From assembly GCA_014706295.1 (NCBI GenBank), contig JACSVZ010000006.1:28495629-28559628 (forward strand): 64,000 bases of DNA, given 5' to 3'. Within the stretch, counting starts at the first letter, position 1. Each line of letters opens with the position of its first letter. Below the pieces are notes generated by a model. That model was not told the origin of the DNA, ran no database searches, and worked only from the letters and a program-made list of their open reading frames with translations. The translations under genes were made by a program, and so were the position numbers. Positions 1 to 13,000 of the stretch are shown one piece after another. The stretch is from Lycocorax pyrrhopterus obiensis. Lineage: Eukaryota > Chordata > Aves > Passeriformes > Paradisaeidae.

Positions 1-888
1 AAAGGTGAAATCATCCTCTTGCAGCTCTTCCCCCAGATCTGTGTTAGTCTGGCAGCCCAACAGCCACAGAGAGCTGTGTATGTTAGTTTTGTAAATGATG
101 GGATGTGCATGTGTCATGTTAAGCACTCCATATGAAGAAATTCCAAAATTACATTAGTGACTTTAACTCAAAATAGTCTTTCTTTTATGGGGTGTCTTAT
201 TCTATTCTGTGAAGTATCCCCCTTTACTGCACAACTAGATTCGTTCCCACAGCACAGTTTATCCTGCAAACTGAAGGAAGAAGGGAACAGTTGTCAGCTG
301 CAAGAAAAGAGACAGGCACGTCTTCAGTTAAGGGCTCTGAAAAGATTTGACGACAGTGAGGAAAACCAGGACTCTACTTGTCTGGTTCTCCATCGCAGGC
401 CCTAGAGGGAGCGTGCTTTAGTTCCTACAGACCCTTCAACCTATGGTTTGACAGTGTTACATTCCAGGATGCTTTTGTGGCCTGTCTTGCTAACTCTTGG
501 GAATTTAAGTATAAAATGAGCACTGAAATTCCTGGAAATAGCTTCTTGCTTTGTAATTAGAGCTGAGGTTCACAGACACTCATGGCTGCACAATAAAATC
601 TTGAAAACGTATTTCAAATGCAGCTTGGATGCAAGAAAAATGTGCCAAACCTCACAACTGCCTCCTGACTTTAGAGCACCAGTGCCAACAGAACAACCCT
701 CTTCTCTTCTGGCATCACTTCTAATTCATGTATGCACACTATTCAGGATGCAAAGGTTTTTAAAAAGCTACTTATCATGTGTTAAACTACATTAAAATAA
801 AGAGACATTCCTAGCTTTCCATTATACAGCAGATCTAAGACATGTTGATCAATATTCCACCCATCAGTTTTGTAAACAGGTGCTTTAC
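1..888 (-). other. DLC1: DLC1 intron 10 (partial)
   Basis: The intron begins with the donor at 888 and runs off the left edge. I looked for the next exon (family sequence beginning VPEEMSRC) on the minus strand and did not find it. Nothing else is recognised here. Confidence 0.85.
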
Positions 889-1003
889 CTGAAAGAGTTT
901 CTTGCATTCAGCAATCATATGAGCTAGCCCTTGGGTTGCAGCCAGATTTTCATTTAGGTCCTTTTGATCGGGTTTTCCCAGGCTTGGTTTTCTTTGCATC
1001 ACC
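889..1003 (-). CDS. DLC1: DLC1 coding exon 10 (end of RhoGAP domain)
   Basis: 115 nt, acceptor GAAG ending at 1004, donor GTAAAG at 888. It reads VMQRKPSLGKPDQKDLNENL, AATQGLAHMIAECKKLFQ, the last helix of the RhoGAP domain. Phase 2 in, phase 0 out. It is the last exon in the window. The remaining START-domain exons are expected to the left of position 1. Confidence 0.95.
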
Positions 1004-4000
1004 CTTCACAGGGGAAAAGAGCACACACATACACAAATCCAGTTACTTGTTGCAGAGCAAGAGACATGTTTGGGAAGAAAACAGTAGGATTCCCAAATCT
1101 GCTGGTAATTTAGAGCAGTGCTGCCTGGTACCAAATATTGGCATGGTATTGCCAACTTCCCTTGCTACTCTTTCTAAACTTGTTCTTTGGCATCCCCTCC
1201 CTCCATCCCCATTTTTTTTCTTCTTATGAGCTTGTTTATATTTTAACAAATCTCCAACAAAAGGTAGGATCCCATAACTGTCCTACAGCCAGTGTTCTCT
1301 GAGGTGTCCGAGGTGGTCACAGCTGGCAGGACCAATCCTAGACCGTGCCTCTTGCACATCCTGCCAGCTGTGCTACGAGACCAGCAGCAGTGAGCCCTGC
1401 TCCCAGAAACGTACCTCGGGGAAGAATTCTCTCTTTTGAGAGTGTTCAAGTGGAAGAGGGAAGGTGCTAAGCAGACAGCCAGGTTTGTTGGTGTCATCTG
1501 GTTTTCCTTCACTGCAGCTGTGACATCACTCAGGAAATAGAGAAGAATCTGGAGGACCTCCCTGTTCTCGTCAGGTAAAAGCATAATGGCAGCCTTGATA
1601 GCCTGGAGACGCTGATCCTTTGGCACATCTGCATAATATTAGTAATTCTCTCATCAGCCCATTGATTTTCCACACACACAGCATGAACACATCCCAAAGC
1701 AAACTCCAGCTTCAAATATTTGACTCGAGTTTGAAGCTATTTCCTTCAGGATGCATACCATTTGTAGGAAACATGAAGGAATTTTTTTTAACCCATTAGT
1801 TTAACTGCCCTCAGCTATTTCCTGCCTCACAAGAAATGCAAGCAAGAAGCTGTGCCTAGGCCAGAGTTAATTTTAGATTTAGCTTCAACAGCTACATGCT
1901 CCCACAGATGCACTAAAAGGACAGAAGCCTGGAGTCAGGCAGGGAACAAGCAAACAGAGTCCAGCCAATTTAGAATTTCTTCGGCTTGCAAAGAAATTTA
2001 AAACACAAATGCGTTTTAGAATAGGTAAATTAATTAAATAAATTAGCTAGCAAACCTTTTCAGCAGTGATGTCATAAAAATATCCAGAAAGTGCTTTACT
2101 GAACAGAGAGGGTTACTTTATTGAGCAGATCATTCAAAGTCATGCGGTGGAAAAAGAAAGTCAACGCTGTGTAGCCCCATACCATTAAACAGCTCCTTGG
2201 TTACGAACAACAAACAGCCATTGGAAAAATTTGATGTGTCTTTTATATAAGCTTTCTCCTCCAAACTTGAAAGGAACAGAAAATGAAATAACCCAGACCA
2301 GATCTGCTTCTTATAAAGGGATTTCCAATAAGCCACCTCTGAAGACAACATCAGAGTCTGTGTCCTGGAGCATTTATATCATCAGCAGCAGCCCACCACC
2401 CTCACTGCATGTCTCATAATACACATGGTGCTACCCAGATATTTAACTGGTATTTGCTTTGGGCTTTAGCAACTTTCTAAGGCTAGCAAGTGAGTTTAGA
2501 AAGCAGTTTTAAGCAAAAATCCACAGTTTTCCATGCTCTCCTCTCAATCAGCTCAAAGCACATTTAAGCCACATGCATTCCAGAGTGCAGCCTGGTGCAT
2601 AGCACCAAAGCAAAGGGAAATTTTGCCGTTTGCAGGGAAGCAAAATTTACAGCTGTTTTAAGGCTCTTTGCGTTACAGCGAGATAATACTTCCCGACCAC
2701 CTCTGGGAATTCCTCAGACCTACCGCCTGCAAAAGGAAAGGAACAGATACTCCTGCAATGCTCTGTCAAACTTTTTTTGGCTCTAAACCCACAGAGCTGC
2801 TGTTTAATATGCATGGAAGTGGAGAGTCTCATTAATTTTCTCCATAAACCTGCTTGGGAATCCAAACACACAAAAAAAGCATGCACTGAAAAAATGGTCT
2901 GTATGATATTTTAAAACATCATCTCCACCTATGGAGCTCTGAAGGAAATTCATGTAACCTTTTTGTAATTATTTATTTTCATAAACTCCATTTTTATGTG
3001 ATTTACTCTGAATACTTGTGTTTATGGTACTTATCTGTAAAGTAGCTACAAGTCAGTAATAGGAAAGCTTACCACTTAGAGGTTCTTTTTAAACAGTTGA
3101 GGTGAAGGATAGCAGAAAATGAATTATAAGAAAACAAAAATTTTTGGTAGCCTTGCCAATCACCTCAAAAGCCCCAAACTCTCTTCATGTAGCGTTTAGA
3201 TGTGGCTTATTTTCAAACCATAGTATCAAGTATGGTCAAAGAAAAGAAGAAAATTTAGACCAAGTGATTAAAGATTTATATTTGTTCCTGAACTAGAGAG
3301 AAAGGTGAAATTAAAAGAACTTGTACTATAAATTGTTACAAAACTACAATACAAAAAATCCATTCCTTATGAGGCAGCCTGAACCATAACAGTTACTGGA
3401 GAAAGGCAAAAACCAACACAGGAAACACATATAGTGCCCAGAGCAGCAGTGTTACAAAGTTCCACCCTTGCTACACAAACGGCCATTTGCTGCAGAAATC
3501 TCACCACTTACATTGGTATATCTGTAAGAAGGTCTCAGAGAGTTTGTTGGTCATGAGAGGCTCAGGGAGATCGCGGAAGAATTGCTTTAACATGTCTGCT
3601 ACATCATAGGCAGACTGGCCTTCGTAGTTGACACTGTCTGTGGAACTCTCGTTCATTTGACGTAAAGCCTGAATTCTTGATTTGACTCCAGATTTCCTAA
3701 ACAGCCCAACCTAAATATACGTATAAAAGTAAATACATTTATAATGAATCCAGAAAATCTGAAATCTAAGCATGCTCTTTAGCTCCTTAAGTATGGGTTC
3801 TAATTTTTTGGAAAGCTTTCCATGCATTAATTATCTATTTTGTCCTGTTTTGAGTCTACTTTTTTCAGTCTGACCCAGGAACAATAAAACCCAATGGAAA
3901 GCTGGGCTTTGGGTGGTGCATGCACGTGGAACAAGGGTCTGGCAAAACGCACCTGATCCAGACAGTGGTTGCGGAGGTACCGCATGGCTTGCTGAATGCT

Positions 4001-7000
4001 CTGGGGAAGAGGCTGCCCCGTGCGCTGCACATTCACTTGCAGTGGTACTCCAAAGACATTTCGGTCTTTATAATCTGGCACCTTTATTCTTTTCATAAAT
4101 TTTGGTACTGCCCTATTTAAGCAAAGGGAATGACACATTAAATTAAATCTCTGTTGACTATTTATCTCCTGTATTTCCAGTAATTCAGAAAGTAAGCGAA
4201 ACACTTTTAGTAACATGAACAATGGTGACAGTATAAATTAGCTAATCCACTCAGGGCTGGAAGGGGTGAGAGGAAAGAAAACAAGAGTTTCTCTAAGAGA
4301 AAGGCTTGACATTTGGGGCAGTGTGCTGCCTCTAAGTATTAATGTGGTGCTACTCCATCAATGTTAGGAGGACGAAAGCTACAGGGTAAAACTGCAGGGG
4401 CCAGATTGAATTGCAAAAGAGTCAAAATAAATCTTGCGGTCAGTGACCCCTTATAACACTGCTTCTTTAGGTTTCAGGAAAGATGGGCATTTGAACAATG
4501 AGCTTTTGTATGTCAACTACTTGTTCTGCAAAGTCCTCAAACTGGGTCCACCACCCACCAGTGTGCAGAACAGCAGGAAACTGATGTAATACATTTGAGT
4601 TTGTCAGCTAAAAATTTCAGCTCTATAAACAACCCTTTTGAGGGACCCCCCTCCTTGTCAGCCAGTGACTTTTGTTACCCCCACCTCCCACTCCAGTTTC
4701 ATTGAGAGGCCTTTCCATCTGCTTATGACTCCAAGGAAAAAGTTACTAAACACAAAAGAATGATTTACCCCTGGGTCCCCCAGAGCATTGGTTTCATAAA
4801 GGGGAAAAAAAGGCACAAAAATGTGAAAATATTGAGGTCATTTTCCTAAACAGGGAGGAAAGCTAATGTCCAGTGTAACAACTAATAGGACACAGTAGCA
4901 CTGAAAACAGGGAGACATTTAACATTTCAACATATAGTACGGCTATACAAACACTGCATTGGATTTACAGCTGACTAATCTGTTACATAGTAAAATAGAA
5001 CCAATTTGTATTGCCATACGGTTAAGTTTAGAGCATTATTGATACATGTATGAATAATACTTGCTTTGTCAAAAAACATGCCAATGGAATGTGAAAAAAC
5101 ACATTGCGATCTCCACTGAGAATCTGAAGTATGCAGGGATAACTGGTCAATACTTATTTCTGTCTTTCAGAACAAACAACTTCTGTATTTAGAAAGACTG
5201 ACATAATAACAGCCTTTGAACAGGAGGTACTTTGATGCCGAAGCTAAATACTCTCTATGACTCCTGGGGAAGGGAGGAGGCTGGCCTGTGGTAGGGGCAA
5301 GAAAAATTTTATTTGCATCCATTGCATCCTGAAGGTTACACAGGCTGTACTGTAGATACAATAATAAAAGAGCTTTCTATTTCATTCTTCTGACAAAAAA
5401 TATTAAACTGGGTTATAAACACCTGGCCACAGCAGAAATTGCTGCCTACAAAAAACTCCATGGTTCTCCCAACCTGTATTCTTCTCTCCATCTCTTTTCA
5501 AGCTAACTGATTTATAGTGCCTTAAAAAGGGAAAACAAAATTTTGGCTAGGGAGATACTAGAATTAAGAGAAATTTACATTATTTAATTACATAATTATG
5601 TCAAGGGAATAATGCAAATATTTAAGAATAACTGAAGAAAAGTTAGGATTGGCTGCAATTTATGCCATTGCTTGCTAACTGCCTCAATAAACAAGTGGTC
5701 CTTCTTTTGCTATAGATACTGAACATCTTCCTGTTCAGAAAGCTGGTCTGTACTTCATTTGCTTTGGCTCCCTCACATGTCCCCATAAACACATCTCTCA
5801 AGCCTTATAGGATTACATTTACGTAAAGGCTTACAGATTTTAGCCCTGTCTTAGGAAACCACAAATCACTGTCAGCACGGGCTGGAGGAAGAAGTGCAAA
5901 TATGGAAAAAGAGGGATTGTAGGGATTCATTGCATCTTTCCAAAAGTTGCTTGGGACAAGCACAACTGTCATGCTTGCATAGTTGGGCTCTCTGTACACA
6001 GCGCTGTGTCCTTACCAGCTGAAACCATGCTTGTTGGAAGGTGTGTATTTCTCCAGGAGAGCAGTCAGCTTCAGGAGAGAGTACTTCTGCAGCAGGTTCA
6101 TCTGTGCCACAGACTGGCAGTTGATCTGCAGTGATGCCGAGCTGAGGCTGGGCCGGTGGGAACTCTGGAAGCTGTGCCACCTTAGCTTGTGCCTGTGGAG
6201 AAGATGGGAGACAGAGAAAGGGCAGGTTACTGAAATGTCTCTGCAAGACACGTGCAGGAATAACCGCAAATGTACTGCTGAGATCCCTGCCCTTGGCGGC
6301 TGCATTCTTCTGCGATTTCACAGGCATCAGCCAGCAGTGTCTCTGCCTCACCTGGTGTGATGCAGCATGTGCAGGTGCTTCAGTTGGGAATGTGCACTCT
6401 GAGCTGACCCACAGCTCAGTGCTAGCTACACAGCCTTGCCCTATCAGATATCCTCCAAGGGCTCCAACACCCTTTTCCCAAAGTCCTTTCAGTATTATGG
6501 CAGTAGGAATCAAAAAACTCCATTAAGAAAAAATGGCATGGATTTTTAAGACACATCAAATAGGAACTCTGCACTTCTAAAAGTCTCATTAAGTCTATAC
6601 AACCAGCTGTAGATGACTAAATGATTTGCACCACTTTTAAGAAAAACTGGAAACAAAGCTAGAAAGAATTAAAATCCTTGATCTACTCACAATACAAAAT
6701 ACAGTCATCCATCCCATCGTAAAACTCCCAGCAGAATCTGGAGGCCACTAGAACTCCCCCAGTATCCCACTGTGCTACAGTGATCAAGAGAAAGTAAACA
6801 AGCCTCATTTTCCCCACAGATTTAGTGCCCTAGAATGCTATTAGAAACAGCCTGCTACTGAAAAATGCAATTTTTTGAAGTAGTCTAAAAGTCAAGGCTT
6901 TTACTACAGACTGACACAAACCAGAACATACTTATTCTTGGTTCTCCTAGCCAACTTAAAAAGTGATTAATCCTACTTGATGGCTCTCCCCTCCCTTGCA

Positions 7001-10000
7001 CCATTTCAGTTTGAAGAATTATTGTGCCCCAAAACTGCCTTAACATTGCTTTTTCAAAGACAACTCAAGCTCAACATAGAGCTATGAATTGTAGGAACCA
7101 CAAAGTCTTGCACAAATACTTCCCTAGCCCATAATGGTTTTGGGAAGCAATGGAACAACATGTGTGCTTGAATGGCCACAGCTTCTACCGCACCTTAACT
7201 AAGTGTGGTGCAGCTACTATAGAGCTGCTTGGTCTGGAGGGGACATCCCCAGGCCACCCCAAGTCCCAGTGCTCGTGGTCTCACCTGCTGGACCGTGTCA
7301 GCGATGCACCCACCCCAGAGTCTCTCCTGTCCTGGATCCCTGTGGGCTCTTCCATTTCATTCAGCGAATTCCCTGTACTGTCAAGGTCACTTGGTGTTCT
7401 TCGATCATTATCTACGTCAAGGTGAATCTGCTTTGGAGAGGAAGGACATGGGGAGATGGAGTCGAGTGCTGAGTCAGAGTCCCCTTCATCTGAGAACTTC
7501 TCTGACCACTGGTTCACTATTCTCTGCATCCCTTTGACATGGTATAGGATGTCATCTAGTTCTGGGAATATGTCTTCATTTTCGAGGTCGGCCAGGTCGC
7601 TTGTACTGGAATACAGGATCGAACCTGGCACGTTGTCGTAAATACTTAGGCGGCTGCTCACTGAACTGGAGGAGTTGCGCCTTTTTCCCATGCCTAGCTC
7701 TTTAGAGCTGTCGCCACTGTTCTCCCTCCGGAGGGTGAGGTGGCCATGTCCATGGAAACTCCCTGTCCTCCAGTTAACAGAGGTGTTGCTTTCTGTCGGG
7801 GAGAAGTTGCCATTGGAGAGTGCTTTGGGAAAAGTGCCAGGCTTATGATCCTCAGGGATAAAAAACACGGTGTCTTCTGCAAAACTGCCCCGGTTCTTGA
7901 AGTTCTGCTCCATCACATCGCTGAACGTTGACTGATTGAAGGGGTCAAAGCCTTCCAGGTACATGCCCACCCTTTTATTGTAGGCACTGAGGCTGCGTGT
8001 TCGTGTGACAGGACTGGGTGTGCTGACAGCACTGCTCGTCTCAGACTGACTACTGCTGCTGCTGGTCTGGGTGGAATTGGAGACGCTCCTCTTTCGTACC
8101 ATAGGGAAGTTGATGTGGTTGCCATTGAGGGCGGAAATCTCCACGCAGTTAAGTTGTTTCAGTTTATCTTCATCCATGCCCTCCTGCAGTATTGGCCCAC
8201 TAATAATCAGGCCAAGCTTTGAAGGAGCTTTGCTCTTGCCATGGTGAGAACTCTTGATTTTAAGACTCTCCATTCTCTTGAGCAGGCTCTTTGTTTTGGA
8301 CTTGGCATTCTTCTCGTTGGCTTTTGTGTTGAAGCTGAAGCTATTCAGGTCCCTGGGCGAGGGCAGGCTGCTGAATGAGTCATCATTGGCTACAAAATTG
8401 CTCGATGAACAAACGCTCACTACCGAGTTTGTCCTGGTGGTAGACGCCTCGCTCTGCAGGGTTGGTTGGTGGCTGCTGGTGCTGCTGATGCTCAGAATAG
8501 AAGCCACCTCCTGGCGTTCGCTGAGGTCTGTGAGCACGCTCTCATGGCTTGCCGCGTTCGTAAGGTGAGGAGCTTCTGGGGAGGGGATATTCAAGTCCGG
8601 TTTTGGAGGGAAGACATCAAACTCTTCAAGCCTTGACCACCTCTTGCTGTCCCTTTGAAAAGTCCATTTGCCACTTATTGCACAAGGTTCATCTTCATCT
8701 GAATCTTCACTCTGCAAAGAAGAACCCTGAGAGTATTGCTTGCAAACTGCTCAAACAGCAAAGGTGGTTGCATTTAAATACAATGTCCACTAAACTGCTT
8801 TAAGTATGACCTTGTTCTCACTGAATTTAAAGTGAAAACAGTCTTTTACTTCAGGGAGAGGAAGATTAGGCCATAAAGCCTGTCACGGGAAAAGATAACA
8901 TGGTACAGGCAATATATTTTAACAGTTTTTAAATACAAAAGATATCCTGTTCATGAAAAGAAACAAACAATACAATCTACTTTAAATTGTTCTATTTTAA
9001 AAACCCTAGTATCCATAGACTTTTAATTAATTGGTCACAGCGGATAGCCCTCACATCAATGGAAATTCCTGGCATGCATAACATTTTAAACTGGAGTCAG
9101 TCAGGGGTTGGGGTCCCTCTGGACTCTCTCCAAAGCTACACTTTGTTGATAGTGGCTATATGTTTATAGTCCTCTTTGCAATTACGAGATGTTTCTCATA
9201 CATTCTGAATTTTAGTGGCTTAATTCCTTACCCATTTGGGAACTCTGAAAAGCCTCCTCACTGTGACTAATGAGACAGCAAAAGAAGCCCTTGCACTGCA
9301 AGAGTGTGACGGCTCCAGGCTCTTACCTGGTCCACTCTTCCTCCCACAGGCTAGCAGCTAACATTTTAAGAATGTCCTGTGAATTCTCTACTTCAGTCTA
9401 GCTTCAGGCAAACTTTAACACTCGTAGATAGTGAGCAGCAAGAGCTCACTGACAGTGAAGCACGTAAGTAAATTGTAAATAACATGTCTGATGTATGAGT
9501 AATGCTTAGAGTACAATTACACATACATCAACTACGCCTACAATCTTTTCATCTAAATAGTGAAAGGGAATGATCCTGACATATTTGGTCTTCCAAATAT
9601 ATGGAAAGTTTCACATTGGAAAAATAAAACCAGTGAAGATATTTTAATATGACACCATGAAACCACAAAATAATCTTTGGTGTTTAGAGTAAGAAACACT
9701 AATTGCCACGCAGTTCCATGAATTTCACTTCATTTGTTTAATTTGCTTTAATTTAAAAACAAACACATATGCATACCCCCAACTGTAACTATTTGTGTGC
9801 CAAGAATGCAAACATTTATTCTCTGAAAAACAAGTAAATTATTTGTATTTCATTTATGTATGCTTACTTCAGATCCTGATCACCTCTTAGTTTTTCTTTT
9901 TTCTTTTTTCTTTTTTTAATATGACATTTCAGCAACTCAGGAAAATAAGTGAAATACTGTATTTATTTCTTATGACCAAATACAGGAGACACAGAGCAAG

Positions 10001-13000
10001 CATCATTTTCTTTGTTTCCCAGCTACTGCAAACTACCTTTGTCCATGACTCAGATGAAAACCCAAGAATTCTAGCTTGCTTATTTAAAGTTTTCAGGAGG
10101 AAAAAAGTAATCTGAAACTGCCAATGGATAATAATGATGGTTTGGTGGTGAATGAGATTTGATTGGAAGAAAAAAAGGAGCAGTAAAGTGATTTTAATTT
10201 GCAAAGAAGTCAGTGGAAACATAAACATATTGTTTCTGGCATCACAATTTTTCCCTAGTGTTAAAAAGCTTTTGTTATTGAATTTATTGACATCAATAAC
10301 AAAAGGGGATAGGCTCCAAGTCCATCTGCCAGAACATGGTTGGTGAATGAAATTCAGGAAGGACTGAAACAAAAGGTAACATCCAGACTCTGGAAGATCT
10401 GAGGTTTGGACCTGAAGTCAGGTCTGGTCTGACCTCTAATACCAACACTGATCATTCCAGTGTTAGCAAGGTTCAGGAACGAGGATGAGAAATCTTCTGG
10501 TGGTCATAAATGGCAATCCAGCTGTCTACCCCTACTTTTAAGGAGTTCCTACATATGCTGCCTCAGACTGTTATCTTCTGGAGCCTGGATGCTCTTTCCA
10601 ACATACCTCAAACAGATAGGGAAAGAGGGGATTAATTCCTGGTAAACAACCTCAGAGCATTTGTATGCATTCTTGTTAAGGGTAGGGCAGCATTGTATTG
10701 CCTTAACTCAGTCATCTTTATCTGCAGTTGTCATATCCCAGGGGACGGTATCAATTACTGATCCCTCCTAGGACACACACATAGTTTTAAGACAGCTATT
10801 GAGTGGTACCTTATTAGCAAGTCGGTACTACCTTACTGAAATTACAGTAGATGCTCTCTTATTTCTCACCCTGCTCCACAGGAATCCTGAAGATTCAGGA
10901 AACACTTCCAATTCCTGCTGAGCTCCCTGGAAACATGCAAACTTTCTGAAAAGGTAGCTGCTGTATTCTTAAAAGATACTGGAAAGGAAGCAATGTGCCT
11001 AATCCTTTCCTTTGCAGGCCAAGCACAGTCTAACTGATCCTGTCTACATCATAATAAAATACAATTCTAACATGATGGCAGAGAACCAAAACTGAAGATG
11101 ACATCAAAGACAGTGTTTTAACATTAAGGCCAGCTCACTGTGGCCACCAAGCCTACTCTATACAGTCCTGCCTGAGTGCAGGCAATAGGCCACAACACCA
11201 ACAACCTCACTGGCAGAGAAGTCCAGTGCCTTTCACACTGGAAGCAGCATCCCAGGGAAAAGTCTGCTAGACAACATTTACTCGCTGCCAAGCCTTGCAG
11301 TTTTCACTCAGTGAGAACACAAAAAGAAATGTGAGCAGATTTTTTACTTTTTTACTGTGTCCTTGCCAGGTTCTACTCAGGTGTAATCCTAAACTGAAGC
11401 TAAACAATCTGCTAGATGGTTTTTTTCAGTTTTATTAACACACAATGCTGTAACAGAAGACATTAAATGAACTTACCCTTTTCCTGTGGGGACTAATTTC
11501 TAGCTTCATCACTGCACATTTGTTTAAAGTATTTAAGCGCCTGCAAAGAGCAAAGGAAACCATATTAAGAGAATACTCCAGTGTTTTGACACAGGCTATT
11601 CCAGTTCAAAGCTTTTGTGAGGGCTGTCCCCAAACTGCTCTGCATACAAATAGCCACAAGCAGAGTTTCAATTAGAGCCCTAATTTACTTAACTATTAAC
11701 CCATTACATTTGGCTGTACTCTAACTTCAGAGGGAGCGATGGATGACTATTTGTCGCAATTACCTGAACCAAAGTAAAGAGAAGTTAATGGAAACTTGGG
11801 CTAAGCTGAGAAGTACATCACATCCTACGAGTTGTAATAATTACATTTGTTCTAAATAGCAGGCATCCAAACCCTGAAACAGTCAACCCTGACAGACTAA
11901 AAATAAAAGTCTTCCAATTTGACACTGTAAACATGTGACTATATTTTAAAAAGCATTCTGCTTTAAAATTGTACTTTATTAGCTAAAATTTCCCAGAGGA
12001 AAACTTACTTTCCACTTACTAGACGCTTATTTTGTTTTTGAATAATGATTATTTTCAATACAGTCCTGGGACAAGACAACTCGTCAGTTGAAAGAAAAAC
12101 CAACCAGAACACAGACCCAATTTCTGCTTCCTAAATGGAAAGTCTCTTTTGTATATAAAAATATTTTTCTGAAGGACTAAAATTTAAACAAAGATTAATT
12201 GCGGCAGCAGCAACAGCTAACCAACCTCCTTGTGAAATGTGACAGCAGTCTGGATGCATATCTTGAAGTACTGTATGAATACATATGAGCATTCCTCTAT
12301 TCCTCAATGAGCTAATGATCTGGTAGGTATCCCTAAAACAACCAAAAAATTTTCTGTCTTCTCCACTCTTCCGCAGACACTCAGTGTGCAGGGCCGAGCA
12401 CAAGCAGCTTAAAACACAGCAAAAGTCGGCACTATTTGTCAGCTCCAATGCAGGTTAGGCCCAGCGAAATGCATGTTGCTGTGGTCTCCTCCCCTTCTCC
12501 ATGTCCTTGCCTCCCCAGAAACTGCTCCAAGGACATGCTTCAGCTAAGATCTGTACTGGTAGAGTGTGGTTAGAGAACTGCCAGTGCTACAGAAAGGCAA
12601 AAGGAAGAAACAGGCTGAGCACAATGCAGAAGGCAGAAAAACTGAAGCAGCAGCTTCATGGAAGTGATGGTTTAGTCCTGTGTCAATACTTCCACTCATG
12701 AGACTGCACTGTGGGTTGGATGAGCTAAACTAACTGAGCTGAAAACCAATCTTTCAATATTTCTTGGACTTGAATTTCTCCTGGGTCAGTACCCTGATCT
12801 GCGTGAAGAGTCATGTGTGCAGGGAGGAGGCACGGGAGCAGGGCTGCCCCTTTCCTTCAACTGGACCACAGCCCAAATTCAACAGCAGCAAAGCTGAACT
12901 TTAAAAAGCTTAATTCATTCCAAAGGAAGTTACGTAATTTTCACATAATAATTCATCTGAGCAAAGTGCAAAGAAGAGCCTGTATCTGCAGTTTTGAACA

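Noticed and set aside
1..80. Possible next DLC1 exon at the left edge
   Set aside because: The minus-strand translation does not match the family sequence that should follow exon 10, and no acceptor in the right phase is convincing.
5872..6513. 213-codon minus-strand frame over exon 6
   Set aside because: It is a different frame from the DLC1 coding frame at 6016-6192 and runs through the intron on both sides, so it is a shadow.
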